A stretch of 64,000 nt of DNA. It comes from Shinella sp. UYSO24. GTDB taxonomy: Bacteria > Pseudomonadota > Alphaproteobacteria > Rhizobiales > Rhizobiaceae. Below, one piece after another: positions 54,784 through 64,000 of this stretch (the stretch's first letter is position 1; every line of letters starts with the position of its first letter). Position numbers and translations under genes: made by a program. The notes beneath the pieces are model-generated. The model was not told where the DNA came from. It ran no database searches and saw only the letters and a list, made by a program, of their open reading frames with translations. The stretch spans positions 1 to 64,000 of the forward strand of contig CABHNZ010000021.1 in assembly GCA_902167985.1 (NCBI GenBank), read 5' to 3'.

Positions 54784-54840
54784 CCTTCCTTCGAGTTTTG
54801 ATCGTAGCTGGTGACAGCAATCGGGGAGAGCAGCGGGTGC

Positions 54841-55011
54841 CTACCTTTTCGATTGTGTCTCCATGGCGAGCCTCAGCTTGCGCAGGCGCTCGGTCCTCTC
54901 TTCACGACAGCGGCGCTCGTCGTCGGCCGCCTCCTGCGCGACAGTATTCGTGCGCTCGACCGCGGCCGCGCGCTGGCCGACGGTCAAGGTTCGTCTGATC
55001 CTTGAAACCAT
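54841..55011 (-). CDS. Small charged helical protein, 56 aa
   Basis: Very charged, probably coiled-coil peptide: TLTVGQRAAAVERTNTVAQE, AADDERRCREERTERLRKLR. ATG 55011 has a weak TGGAA site and TAG at 54841 closes it. It lies just upstream of the small HTH gene on the same strand. Unrecognised. Confidence 0.45.
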   Translation of the reverse strand: MVSRIRRTLTVGQRAAAVERTNTVAQEAADDERRCREERTERLRKLRLAMETQSKR

Positions 55012-55332
55012 GATTTCCATCTATGTGAGTGGTTCGGCATATATGGTAATGAAGCATCCGTTCGGCAACGCATGGCAGCCCTCCGTCCAGCGCTTGGATC
55101 ACCATCTTGCATCCGAACGACGCCGTTCTCATCTATCTCTCACACCCCGTATCGATGACCGTGGCCGCGACACCCCCTCTCCGTCGCGCGCGGCGTCCGG
55201 GATGGATGAGGACGCTCCCTGTAGACAGGTCGAGCGCCCTCTGAGCATCGACAAGACTGTCTGCGGGGGTGCTTCCGCTGAACCATCCGCCACAGCCTGC
55301 GTTGTCTGTTTACCATCATAAGGAGCCTGACC
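55012..55332. other. Intergenic region, nothing certain
   Basis: About 320 bases. A plus-strand frame (MKHPFGNAWQPSVQRLDHHL) is open to 55321 but becomes low-complexity and has no ribosome site. No stress promoter found. Confidence 0.3.
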
Positions 55333-55515
55333 ATGGGCACGAACGACACCAACGCGACCCCGGAACAGCGCCGGCCCGCCGACGTCCATCCGACCCCTTC
55401 CAATCCCGAGCCGGCCGACGAAGAATCCATGGCACCCACCTCGGTGCAGCCCGCCGGCAAGAAGGATGAGAGCGAACCGCCGATCGTCAATCCGGTGACA
55501 GGTGCTCCTCTGTAA
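55333..55515 (+). CDS. Small Pro-rich hydrophilic protein, 60 aa
   Basis: Disordered protein (NATPEQRRPADVHPTPSNPE, EPPIVNPVTGAPL) with AAGGAG ahead of ATG 55333. The C-terminal EPPIVNPVTGAPL motif recurs in small rhizobial proteins. It precedes the HARP-like gene by seven bases and is probably cotranscribed with it. Confidence 0.6.
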   Translation: MGTNDTNATPEQRRPADVHPTPSNPEPADEESMAPTSVQPAGKKDESEPPIVNPVTGAPL

Positions 55516-55522
55516 GGAACCC

Positions 55523-56401
55523 ATGACCGCGACCCCACAGCCCAAGACCGACGACGAACCCCAGCAGGAGATGGTCTCCTTCCCGTTCGACAGGATGACT
55601 GTCGCTCGCTTCCGGAAGGAGTTTCCGCGCGCCCGCTGGTCGGACACGCTTCAAGCATGGACGGTTCCCGGCAGCACGGCCCGGCGTCGGATCGAGAGAT
55701 GGCTGGCCTCCGAGATAGACAGGCACGACCCCTACGAACAGGAGCGTGGCCGCGACGCCTACGAGTTCGAACCCATCCTCTCGCCATACCTCGAGATCAT
55801 TCCGACCGGGTTCCGGATACGAACGCCGTATTCTCGGACCGTCGTCGACGAGCTTCGACAGATTCCATTCGCCAGATGGAACGGCGACGAGAAGGTCTGG
55901 GACGTCCCATACGCTTCATACGACGATCTCCAGCACAGATGGGAAGCCATTGAGGAGGCCGCGAAGAGAGCCGAACCCGAGGAGCGCCGGAAACGGGCCG
56001 AAGCAAGGAAGGGCACCGAGGAGGAGGCGAAGGCTCGACGCCGAACTTCAGAGCGCAGGAAGCGCCGACTGCCATTTCCGAGCGCCGACTTGCCGCCGCT
56101 GGATCGGCCCGTCGCAACGCCCGCGTTCGGGATCGTCGTCATCACCGAGGTCACGAGCGAGCTCGTCGATCCCGCGGAGGTGGCCGAGCATCATCCGGAC
56201 GCCGACGACGAGCATGTTTGGGCCGGATGGCGAGCGGCCACGCTGGAGGAACTCATTCATACGTGGCCGGCGAAGGCCGGGCCGGGGGAGTACGAGCGGC
56301 TTCGGGGATGGTGGCAGCCGGAGATCGAGGAGTTGCGGGCCGCAAGGTCGGCAGCGAAGTCGCGGGAGAGGCAGAAGGCCGCTCAATCCCGCGTGTCTTA
56401 A
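55523..56401 (+). CDS. HARP-like domain protein
   Basis: A 292-residue soluble protein. Two tandem HARP-like units occur: FPFDRMTVARFRKEFPRARW with LQAWTVPGSTARRRIERWL, and FRIRTPYSRTVVDELRQIPF with ARWNGDEKVWDVPYASYDDL. HARP domains are known from the SMARCAL1 annealing helicase, where they bind DNA forks; here there is no helicase. An Arg/Glu-rich coiled segment (AEPEERRKRAEARKGTEEEA) and a C-terminal region with AGWRAATLEELIHTW follow. ATG 55523 has AAGGA upstream. The proximity of Ku suggests a DNA-repair or end-binding role, which is inference. Confidence 0.65.
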   Translation: MTATPQPKTDDEPQQEMVSFPFDRMTVARFRKEFPRARWSDTLQAWTVPGSTARRRIERWLASEIDRHDPYEQERGRDAYEFEPILSPYLEIIPTGFRIRTPYSRTVVDELRQIPFARWNGDEKVWDVPYASYDDLQHRWEAIEEAAKRAEPEERRKRAEARKGTEEEAKARRRTSERRKRRLPFPSADLPPLDRPVATPAFGIVVITEVTSELVDPAEVAEHHPDADDEHVWAGWRAATLEELIHTWPAKAGPGEYERLRGWWQPEIEELRAARSAAKSRERQKAAQSRVS

Positions 56402-56540
56402 AGTCCTTCCAATGACGCAGGGCCCTCGGCTTCCACATCGCCGCTCAGCGCGGACGCTTCTCATGGCCGTGTGGAAGTCACCTCAAGGCCGGAAGAGACC
56501 GAGTTTGTCGTGCCCTGCCTGCCTGTTAGTGATGGCGGTG

Positions 56541-57818
56541 TCAGGTTGCCCTAGCTTCTTCAGCAGCAGTGGCGGGGCGCATGCTGTCGATGCCTCGCCT
56601 CTTGTCGCTCCAGCGCATGACCGGCGTGACCGAGACACCATGCACGATGATCGAGATGAGGATGATCAGAAACACCGTCGCCCAGACGATATTCATCCCC
56701 TCGAATGATGCCCTTCCCGAAGCAAAGGCAAGATAGTAGATGGAGCCGATGCCACGAATGCCGAAGATCGAAACGATCAGCTTCTCCGACGTCGAGCGGT
56801 CGCAGCCGATCAGCCCGATCCATCCGGTCAGAGGTCGGACCACCACAATCACGACAACCGCCACCCCGACAATCCGCCAGTCGACCTGCGCGACAAGCGT
56901 GCCTTCCGCCAGCACAGAGCCGAAACAGACCAGCAGGACCATCGTGCCCAGCCGCTCGATCTGCTCCCCGAAATCGTGAAGCTGCCCATGGAAGTCGCTC
57001 TCCCGTTCGACGCTTCTCAGCGTAAGAGCCGTCACGAATACCGCCACGAAGCCGTACCCGTGCACCAACTCGGTCGCAGCATAGGAGACGCACGTGAACC
57101 CGAGCGCCGCCAGTCCGTCGCCCGTCTTTGCGATGCGACCTGTCTCCGGCACCTTGAAAGTCAGATATCCGAGAAGTTTTCCAGCCAGCCATCCGACAAG
57201 CACGCCCGCGGCGAGTTTCCAGACGACGTCGACCGCAAACCAGTAGCCAATCCAGCCTGAGACAGCACCCTTGCTGGCAAGCGCGATCGCCGCCATCACG
57301 AATGGGAAAGATAGTCCGTCGTTCAGGCCCGCCTCAGATGTCAGCGCAAACCGGATGTCGTCCTCTTCGCCTGTCTTTGGCGGCCCCACCTGCACGTCAG
57401 CGGCGAGCACGGGATCGGTTGGGGCGAGGGCGGCGGCAAGCAGCAGGGACGATGCAGCTCCCAAGCCGAGTAGCCCCCAGCCCAGGAAAGCGATGGCTGC
57501 GATAGAAAGCGGCATTGCGATTCCGAGTAGCCGCCAGGTGGTCATCCATCGTCTCCAACCCAGCGGTCGGTCAATCTTAAGCCCGGCCCCCATAAGGGAG
57601 ACGATGACGACGAATTCGGTGAGATGTTCGGCGACTTTCGCGTCGTCGAGCGGATTCATATACGGCAGCGGTGTGAACGGAGACCAGGCGAGAACGATGC
57701 CTATGGCGACGCAGCAGATTGGCAGGGAGAGCGGCATCCGTCGTAGAGCGAGTGGAAGCCACGTCGTCAAAAGGACGACTGCGCCAAAAAGGAAGAGCGT
57801 GACGACATATGTGTTCAC
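56541..57818 (-). CDS. Cation/proton antiporter (CPA1/NhaP type)
   Basis: A 425-residue inner-membrane transporter with about 12 helices. The ion-binding TM5 motif is ALAPTDPVLAADVQVG and the TM6 acidic motif is TSEAGLNDGLSFPF; the assembly helix SIFGIRGIGSIYYLAFA carries the conserved Arg. It exchanges Na+ or K+ for H+. The ATG overlaps the stop of the molybdoenzyme gene by four bases, so it belongs to that operon. Full length, uninterrupted. Confidence 0.92.
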   Translation of the reverse strand: MNTYVVTLFLFGAVVLLTTWLPLALRRMPLSLPICCVAIGIVLAWSPFTPLPYMNPLDDAKVAEHLTEFVVIVSLMGAGLKIDRPLGWRRWMTTWRLLGIAMPLSIAAIAFLGWGLLGLGAASSLLLAAALAPTDPVLAADVQVGPPKTGEEDDIRFALTSEAGLNDGLSFPFVMAAIALASKGAVSGWIGYWFAVDVVWKLAAGVLVGWLAGKLLGYLTFKVPETGRIAKTGDGLAALGFTCVSYAATELVHGYGFVAVFVTALTLRSVERESDFHGQLHDFGEQIERLGTMVLLVCFGSVLAEGTLVAQVDWRIVGVAVVVIVVVRPLTGWIGLIGCDRSTSEKLIVSIFGIRGIGSIYYLAFASGRASFEGMNIVWATVFLIILISIIVHGVSVTPVMRWSDKRRGIDSMRPATAAEEARAT

Positions 57819-60116
57819 ACTCCCAGCCTTTCCGGCGCAACAGCCGCTTCGATCCGCACAGGAATGGCCTTCGATGCGGGCGTTTTCGACAGCGCGTCAT
57901 GGTGATCGATTGCGTTGAGTACGTTGCATTCGGGGTAGTAGGCGGCAATCGTTCCCCTTGGAAGATCATGTTTGCGCACCGAGAGGCCTGCGAGTTCGCG
58001 GCGCTTGCCGTCTCCGAAGTCACTGACCAGCGTCACGCTTTGGCCATTTGACAGGCCGGCGGCATGAATGTCGTCCTCGCACATCAACACCACGTCGCGT
58101 GTGCCTTCTATGCCGCGAAAGCGATCGGAATAACCGTAGATCGTCGTGTTGAACTGGTCGTTGGAGCGGATTGTTACCAGTCTGAAACGGCCATCTGCTT
58201 CCGCAAAGGATAGCGCGTTGAGCTGGCTAGGAGTGGTGAAGACTGCTTTCTTTTCCGGGGTCTTCCACACGCGCTCATGCGCAGCGTTCCCGCGGTAGAA
58301 TCCGCCCGGCTGGAACATGCGTGCATTGTAATCCTTGAAATCCTTCGGATAGCTGTATTCGATCAATTCGCGGACGAGGCTGTAATCCCCCGTCCATTCG
58401 TCCCATTTCAGCTTGGGATGTGGTGAAAGCGTCGCCTTGGCGATCCCTGCGACGATTGCTAGTTCGCTCTTCAACTCTTTCGATGCCGGCGTCCGTTTTC
58501 CGACGCTGGCGCTGATATGCGAGAAACTGTCTTCGGTGGTGACAGCTTGGTTGCCGGTTGCCTGGCGGTCTATCTCTGTGCGTGACAGGCAGGGCAGGAT
58601 GTAGGCGTTCTTTGCGGGAAACAGGTGGCTCCGGTTGAGCTTGGTAGACACTATCACAGCGAGATCCTGCGCAGCCCAAGCCTTTTCCATCTCCTTCTGA
58701 TCCGGCACTGCCCGGACGAGATTGCCCCCTAGGCTGATGATGGCCTGATTGACCCGTTCATCAATCCTTTGATGGCATCGACGATAGGGGTACCGTCCTT
58801 GGTCGGCGGATCGAAGTCGAACAGCTCCTTCAGCTTGTCCATCGGGATAAGCTTTGTCTTTTCTGCGATGCCTACAGTGCGCTGGCCCTGGACATTGGAA
58901 TGGCCGCGCACCGGACAGCAGCCGGCCCCCTCGCGTCCGATATTGCCGCGCAGCATCAGCAGGTTCACGACCATGGCAACATTGAGTGCGCCTTGGCTGT
59001 GCTGGGTAAGGCCCATGCCATAGACGCCGATTACGTTCTCCGCGCCGATATAGATGTCGCCAGCCCCCCGAGGTCTGCCTCCTTCAGGCCGCTCTCTCGT
59101 TCGATCTCAGGCCATCCGGTGGCGCGCACCAAGTCGATGAATTTTTCGAATCCGGTCGTGTGCTCTTCGATGAAGCCGATGTCGAGCACGCGTTCTCGGC
59201 CTTCGGCGACGGCGTGGTCGTCGGCCTCGATTACGTGTTTGCAGATGCCGAGGATCGCCGCGATGTCGCCGCCGGCCTGAACCTGGTGATACTGATCTGA
59301 AATCTGGGTCTCGTGGCCCGTCAGCATGTCCACAGGGCTCTGCGGGTTGACGAAGGATATGAGGCCCTGTTCGAGGATTGGATTGAAGGTGATGATCCGC
59401 GCGCCGCGCCTCTTGGCTTCTTGCAAGGGGTGAAGGAACCGGGGGCTGTTGGAGCCGGGGTTCTGACCGAAGAAGAAGAATGCGTCGGCCTTTTCGAGAT
59501 CGTCCCACACGACAGTGCCGACGGGAGAGCCGATGACCTTCATCAGACCGACCGACGTCGTCTCATGACACATGTTGGAGCTCTGCGGCAGGTTGTTATT
59601 GCCATAGAGGCGCGCGAGCAGAGCGTAGAGATAGGATGCTTCGAGCCCGGCATGGCCGGAGGAATAGAAGACGACGCTGTCCTTCTCCAGTCGCTTGAGA
59701 ACTTTTGCAATCCCCTCGAAGGCCTCGTCCCATGTCACTTCGACATAGCGGTCGGTGCCGGCGTCATAGCGAAGTGGATGTGTCAGCCGCCCCGTCTTTT
59801 CCAGGTCGTGATCTTTCCATCCGCGCAGTTCCGACACCGTGTGATCGTTCCAGAAATCCGGCGTGCAGCGATGCGACGTGAGTTCCCACAAAGTGGCCTT
59901 CGCGCCGTTTTCGCAGAATTCGAAGGGGTGGTAGTTGACGGGCTTGGGCCAGGCGCACGATACGCACATGAACCCTTCCGGCTTGTTCTGTCGGGCGAGC
60001 GTTTCGAGCGCTGCCGGTGTCGGCCAGCTTTCACCGTAGATGCTGGCAATACCCTTGAGCGATCCCCACCCGCCGGAAGGACCTTCGGCCTCGGGATTTT
60101 TGATGGTGTCCGCCAT
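57815..60116 (-). pseudogene. FdhF/YdeP family molybdopterin oxidoreductase, two frameshifts
   Basis: A large molybdopterin-guanine-dinucleotide enzyme of the YdeP type. Part one has GFMCVSCAWPKP (Cys pair of the cluster region), VVFYSSGHAGLEASYLYALL, NMCHETTSVGL and FFFGQNPGSNSPR. One G is missing in a G-run at about 59064-59069; part two continues GVYGMGLTQHSQGALNVAMV and EGAGCCPVRGHSNVQGQRTV. One A is missing at about 58745; part three has IVSTKLNRSHLFPAKNAYIL and the C-terminal barrel. Corrected length is 767 residues, normal for YdeP. Homologues are linked to acid and stress tolerance. Operon: catalase-like, this gene, antiporter. Confidence 0.9.
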
Positions 60117-60194
60117 GATAGGTCCTGTGATGTAAGAGATCCAATTTGAAAGGTGCCGCTTGGAGAGCGGCGTCGGGAGCCACGCGCAGCTCGC

Positions 60195-61271
60195 TTAGGA
60201 CGCCGGCTCGTGGATCGGACAGCGATTGAAGCTTTCGCGGAACCTTGAGGAGTGCTCGTAGGTCGCCTTGCGGGCGCGGTTGATGTTGCCAAGCGGCTCG
60301 TGGGCGGCAAGGCCGGTCCAGATGCTGAAACGCATCTCCTCATCGACTTTCTGCACCTTTGCGTCCGACCAGCTATCCTGCGGCTCGGCATGAAGCGTGG
60401 CGACCGCGACGAAGGGCGCATCCTTCTCGTCCCATTGGATCGTTGGATCCTCGATCGGCTGCTTTTCGAGATCACGACAAAGCTGCACGCAGAATTCCCA
60501 TTCGCCTGTGAGATGCTGCATCTCAGCCTGGACCGTCTGACGGATCGCATCCGGCTGATCCTTGGTGTCGATCTCCTTGCCGGTCAGTTCGGTGAGGTCC
60601 TTCGAGACCGGCCGGATGCTGAACTTGGCGATGTAGTCGCCATACCGGAACGGTGTCACGCTGTAATAGGTCTCGCCGAGTGGATCGGAATCGGGTGCGC
60701 CGCCCAAGGACTGGACGGTGGAGCTCGACACGCCGACGGTTTCAAGGGCGGTGTTTACGCCTTGAAGGACGTCGGAGAGCACTTCCTTGGTGCCTTCCAT
60801 GCGGTCGGTCGTCTTGGCAAGCATCTTCAGGCTGCCCAGAAACTTCTGGGCTGTTTTCGCCTGGAACACCGGGCCGTTGACCATGATGAAGTCCTGCGTC
60901 GTTCCTGCCGCGTCGGGCAGGCGATCGCCAGGGACGTCGACGACCTTAAGGGCCAGGCCACGTGGCAGCGAGATCGCATCTGGAAGGATGTCGCCGGCAT
61001 TGGTCGAGATGCGCATATAGGTTTTGTAAATGCCAGGATGCGCGAACAGGCCTTGGGCCAGTTCGGGGGGCAGGTCATCCTTGACCGTCATCGTTCCTTC
61101 GAGGATGCCATGCGCTTTGGCATGCACCGAACGCACGGCGTGGCCATAGTCTTCCGCCGTCCTTTTCAAGATGATGTCGAACGTCTCATTGAGTTCAGAA
61201 ATGGTCTTCTGTTCATCATCCTCGAATGTCTCGATCTGTGGCGTGTAGAGGATAGGGGGGCTGATCGGCAT
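60195..61271 (-). CDS. Catalase family peroxidase-like heme protein
   Basis: A 358-residue protein of the small catalase-related family. The distal His segment is AVRSVHAKAHGILEGTMTV; LAQGLFAHPGIYKTYMRIST, LPRGLALKVVDVPG and GEWEFCVQLCRDLEKQPIED match family blocks. It lacks the long C-terminus of true catalases, and members often act as peroxidases or with unknown substrates. ATG 61271 follows AGGAG. First gene of the operon with the YdeP enzyme and antiporter. A GGAAC lies upstream, but the -10 (GCTT) does not fit the stress consensus. Confidence 0.88.
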   Translation of the reverse strand: MPISPPILYTPQIETFEDDEQKTISELNETFDIILKRTAEDYGHAVRSVHAKAHGILEGTMTVKDDLPPELAQGLFAHPGIYKTYMRISTNAGDILPDAISLPRGLALKVVDVPGDRLPDAAGTTQDFIMVNGPVFQAKTAQKFLGSLKMLAKTTDRMEGTKEVLSDVLQGVNTALETVGVSSSTVQSLGGAPDSDPLGETYYSVTPFRYGDYIAKFSIRPVSKDLTELTGKEIDTKDQPDAIRQTVQAEMQHLTGEWEFCVQLCRDLEKQPIEDPTIQWDEKDAPFVAVATLHAEPQDSWSDAKVQKVDEEMRFSIWTGLAAHEPLGNINRARKATYEHSSRFRESFNRCPIHEPAS

Positions 61272-61350
61272 GGGGATCTCCTGTATGGCGGGAAAGGACT
61301 AAAGCGCCAAACCCGGCATAAGTTCCTCACGCAAGACCAGTCACTGCTCC

Positions 61351-61847
61351 ATGGAACACCGTCAGCACCCGCGCGACGACATCGGGATCCTCGCGCTGAC
61401 GAGTGGCCGATCTTATGCAGAAGGATCCACGCGAACTGCTACGCAAATTTCGATCCATATTCTCGGAAACCGCGGGTGGTTTGACGCCGTCCTCTGCATC
61501 ACGGAAGTCGGTGGCTGGAAGCGAGAGGGTGCGAGGACCTTCATCGATCTAGGTGATGAATTTGTCGCTCTGCGCCGAGGACGCCATGAGCGTCCGAATC
61601 AGGATCGGCATTCGGTCTTGTTGTCGACGATCGGGGTGCTGCGCGCGACCTCGCGATAGAGGCGGGCGCCAAAATGCTGGATGCGGATTTCCTCGACCAC
61701 CTCGATCCCTGGGCCAAACGGATCGAGGTGGTCGAGTACAGTGACAGACAATTCACCAAACCACCGGATGTTCTGCGCGGCGTGGGCCTTCACACGCCCA
61801 GGTCCGAAAGGGCGCTCAAAGAGCTCCACAGCAAGGGAATGGGCTGA
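61351..61847 (+). pseudogene. VOC family (glyoxalase-like) protein, frameshifted
   Basis: First frame: GWFDAVLCITEVGGWKREGA, RTFIDLGDEFVALRRGRHER and PNQDRHSV. At about 61619 one G is missing; the next frame continues LVVDDRGAARDLAIEAGAKM, LDPWAKRIEVVEYSDRQFTK and ends ALKELHSKGMG at TGA 61847. This is the two-repeat VOC fold with metal-binding Glu/His positions. The start is uncertain and the first 40 residues may contain a further indel. It shares its C-terminal pattern with the remnant at 5493. A perfect inverted repeat lies inside the gene. Confidence 0.6.
61692..61736. repeat. Perfect 17-bp inverted repeat
   Basis: Arms 61692-61708 (CTCGACCACCTCGATCC) and 61720-61736 are exact reverse complements with an 11-base spacer. 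It lies in the coding region of the VOC gene, where the encoded motif LDPW...RIEVVEY is conserved in the family. Confidence 0.85.
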
Positions 61848-61954
61848 GACCTATTCCTGGTCAGTCCTAATCGGCACCTTGTCGTAGGTGACGTCTACGG
61901 TTTTGGCGTAGCGATTGCCATTGAGCGCCCCTCCAATTGCAGCGATACGGAGCT

Positions 61955-62422
61955 CTACAGATTGGTCGTGCTAGCTGGGCCTGCATCGTCCTTCTTCGCG
62001 AGCAGATCGCGGATCTCCGTCAGGAGCCGGACGTCAGCGGGTGGTGGGGCAGGTGGGGTCGCACCGGTCTTCTCATGGTGCTCCACTTGATGGCGCAGGA
62101 AATTCACGCCCTTCACCATCAGGAAGATGATCCAGGCGAGGATCAGGAAATTGATCAGGACGGTGATAAAGTTGCCGTAGGCAAAGACCGCACCTTGGGC
62201 GCGGGCGGCCGCCAATGTGGGCGCATTCACGGCTGATGAAAGCGGGATGAAATAGTTCGAGAAATCGAAGCCACCGAACAGCGCGCCCACCACCGGCATG
62301 ATGACGTCGTCAGTCAAAGATTTGACGATGCCGCCGAACGCACCGCCGATAATGACACCGACGGCAAGGTCCATAACGTTGCCGCGTGCGATAAATGACT
62401 TGAACTCGTTGATAATGCTCAT
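61955..62422 (-). CDS. mscL: Large-conductance mechanosensitive channel
   Basis: A 155-residue homopentameric inner-membrane channel that opens on hypo-osmotic shock. The N-terminal helix [20 protein letters not shown] and pore-lining TM1 [20 protein letters not shown] are canonical, followed by a periplasmic loop, TM2 [20 protein letters not shown] and the cytoplasmic helix [15 protein letters not shown] 62422 has AAGG upstream; a longer frame is rejected because MSIINEFK is the usual start. Monocistronic. Confidence 0.96.
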   Translation of the reverse strand: MSIINEFKSFIARGNVMDLAVGVIIGGAFGGIVKSLTDDVIMPVVGALFGGFDFSNYFIPLSSAVNAPTLAAARAQGAVFAYGNFITVLINFLILAWIIFLMVKGVNFLRHQVEHHEKTGATPPAPPPADVRLLTEIRDLLAKKDDAGPASTTNL

Positions 62423-62629
62423 GTTCGACCTTGTGCCTTGGGGGAAGAAAAGCCTGAACGTGATGCCTTCGCGTGTTGTTCCATCAGACAAAGCTCGGAT
62501 GCTGCGCTGCAGCAAATTGTCACGTCATGGCGGGGAACCGTTCGCCGGCGGCAGGCATTTGGTTCTTGGTCGCCGTGGCAGTTTTAGCGGCGCCTATATC
62601 GATAACCCTAAAATGGAATTGCCCTCACC

Positions 62630-63742
62630 ATGACATCAGAAGCAAAGAAGATCCGTTACGCCGTGGTCGGCGGCGGCCAAATCTCCCAGCAGGCCTTCAT
62701 GCCTGGCATCGGTCAGACAACCAATTCCGAGCTCGCCGCATTGGTCACCGGCAATCCAATGAAGGCGGACAAGCTTGCGAAGCATACGGTATCAAACCGT
62801 GGACCTACGCCGAGTATGGCGATTGTTGAAGTCAGGAGAGATTGATGCCGTCTACGTCGCGACCCCGAATGCGCATCACACAGATCTGGTCGTCGCGGCG
62901 CTGGAAGCAGGTATCCACGTCCTCCTCGAAAAGCCGATGACATCGAGCGTCGCGGATGCAGAGAAGGTTCTCGAAGCGCAAAAGGCGAACAGTGCCAAGT
63001 TGATGATCGCTTATCGCCTCCATCACGAGCCCGGTACGGTCGAAATGTTCACGCGTGCGCGCAATGGCGATTTCGGCGACGTGCGCGCGTTCTCGTCAAC
63101 CTTCACCCAGACGTCGCTGAAGAGAATTCGCGCGGTCACAACGGTTACTGGGGCGGCCCCGTACCGGATATGGGCACCTATCCGTTGAATGCCGTGCGCA
63201 ACCTGTTCGGCGAGGAGCCAATCTCGGTCCATGCCGTTGGAACCAAGGCGCCGGATCGGGGCTTTGACTTTCACGATACGGTGGCTGTCACCCTGCGCTT
63301 TCCCGGAGAGAAGACGGCCCAGTTCACGGTTAGTTACGCGACGGCTGCAGCCGAAAGCTTCACGCTCGTCGGCACGAAGGCGACCATCTATGCGACGCCG
63401 TGCTTCATGTTCGGCCCGAAGCTCGGCATCACCTATGTCGAGAAAACCGAAGACGGCGAGAAGACACATACCTTCGATCCTGTCGACCACTTCGGCAATG
63501 AGACGCAGTATTTCTCGGACTGCATCCTGACCGGCCGCGACCCAGAAGCGGACGGCGAGGAAGGCCTGATGGACCTGCGGGTCCTTGCCGCCGTGGAGAA
63601 GTCGCTCGAAACGGGTGAAGTTGTGGTGCTCCCACCGGCGAAGCGGACGAAAAGCGTGTCTGCGGATCAGGCGCTCAAACTACCGCCTGCGAAAGAGCCT
63701 TCTGAAGACGAGATGATCAGCATCATCCCACAATCAAAGTGA
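62630..63742 (+). pseudogene. Gfo/Idh/MocA family oxidoreductase, three frameshifts
   Basis: NAD(P)-dependent sugar dehydrogenase fold. Frame one: IRYAVVGGGQISQQAFMPGI (Rossmann loop). A missing G at about 62782 and a missing T at about 62823 bracket a short piece YGIKPWTYAEYGD. Then AVYVATPNAHHTDLVVAALE and the catalytic VLLEKPMTSSVADAEKVLE. A missing G at about 63122 separates it from GTYPLNAVRNLFGEEPISVH and the rest. Corrected length is 371 residues, normal. Typical of glucose-fructose oxidoreductase-like enzymes; the substrate is not evident. Three deletions in one gene argue for sequencing error or a pseudogene. Confidence 0.85.
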
Positions 63743-63941
63743 ACACTCTGTGCCGAGGTACGACTCTATCGGCGATCAGAAAGCTCCGAAGGCGCGGCCG
63801 GACATTGATGCTCTCAAACGATAACACCTATCCGTGATTGCCCCCTAATCGACCAAGGATTGTGCGCTAGCTCGTACCTTTCGCGTCGTCGTGCCTCGCT
63901 GGCCGGCGGCTGCCTTTCACCAAACCGATGCGGAGTTGACG

Positions 63942-64000
63942 ATGCCCCCGACAAACCAACTCGATATTTCCAGGCGGGACTTGCTTATCTCGTCTGCGGC
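63942..64000 (+). CDS. Start of a Tat-exported protein (truncated by window edge)
   Basis: ATG 63942 behind GGAG opens MPPTNQLDISRRDLLISSA, which carries the twin-arginine motif SRRDLL followed by a hydrophobic stretch. The product is probably a cofactor-containing periplasmic enzyme; only about 20 codons are visible. The stretch 63743-63941 shows no gene. Confidence 0.6.
   Translation, partial: MPPTNQLDISRRDLLISSA

Noticed and set aside
60252-61484. 410-codon plus-strand frame opposite the catalase-like gene
   Set aside because: Antisense shadow with no recognisable motif.

Overview
The window looks like accessory DNA, probably plasmid or genomic island, from a rhizobial alphaproteobacterium (Rhizobium, Sinorhizobium or Agrobacterium group). 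This rests on high GC, many HWE/HisKA_2 histidine kinases with single-domain response regulators, paired Ku proteins, and many tiny rhizobial stress proteins (CsbD, DUF2934, DUF3140, DUF3597, DUF4142, DUF6766, KGG-motif). I see no rRNA, complete tRNA, insertion sequence, replication genes or CRISPR array.

Layout: 0.1-7.4 kb holds an alpha-amylase/trehalose-synthase-like gene, small stress proteins and CsbD. 7.6-11.2 kb holds an HWE kinase and a LOV blue-light kinase with its response regulator. 11.3-13.7 kb holds a 3-methyladenine glycosylase and small proteins. 14-18.6 kb is a signalling block: a receiver-CRP fusion, two receivers, and a kinase with an AhpD-like N-terminus. 19-22.7 kb holds an SDR, DUF6766, small stress proteins and two receivers. 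22.7-25 kb holds an EcfG-like sigma factor divergent from a secreted esterase and a DUF4142 protein. 25-31 kb is oxidoreductive and sugar metabolism (alcohol dehydrogenase, FMN reductase, SDR, GH15, SMP-30). 31-35.5 kb holds YidB-like, KatE, YciF-like and DUF3597. 35.9-44.4 kb holds three more HWE kinases and an Nramp/PRC operon. 44.5-50.8 kb holds a hydrolase, exonuclease III, a PPC-domain protein, a PAS protein and an FMN split-barrel protein. 50.8-56.4 kb holds two Ku proteins, an aldo/keto reductase and a HARP-like protein. 56.5-63.7 kb holds an antiporter, a YdeP-type molybdoenzyme, a catalase-like protein, a VOC protein, MscL and a Gfo/Idh/MocA oxidoreductase. A Tat-exported protein begins at the right edge.

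Unifying theme: about fifteen sites matching the alphaproteobacterial general-stress promoter (GGAAC, 16-17 bp, then NGTT) lie 20-100 bp upstream of start codons. One perfect copy lies in front of the ECF sigma gene itself. Kinases and FAT GUY-type receivers are the expected inputs; catalase, Ku, CsbD and the small proteins are the expected outputs. PhyR and NepR are not in the window.

Caveat: at least twenty genes carry one-base (occasionally two-base) indels in short homopolymers. When corrected they give full-length family members, so they look more like sequencing errors than gene decay. I annotate the corrected spans and say where each break is.
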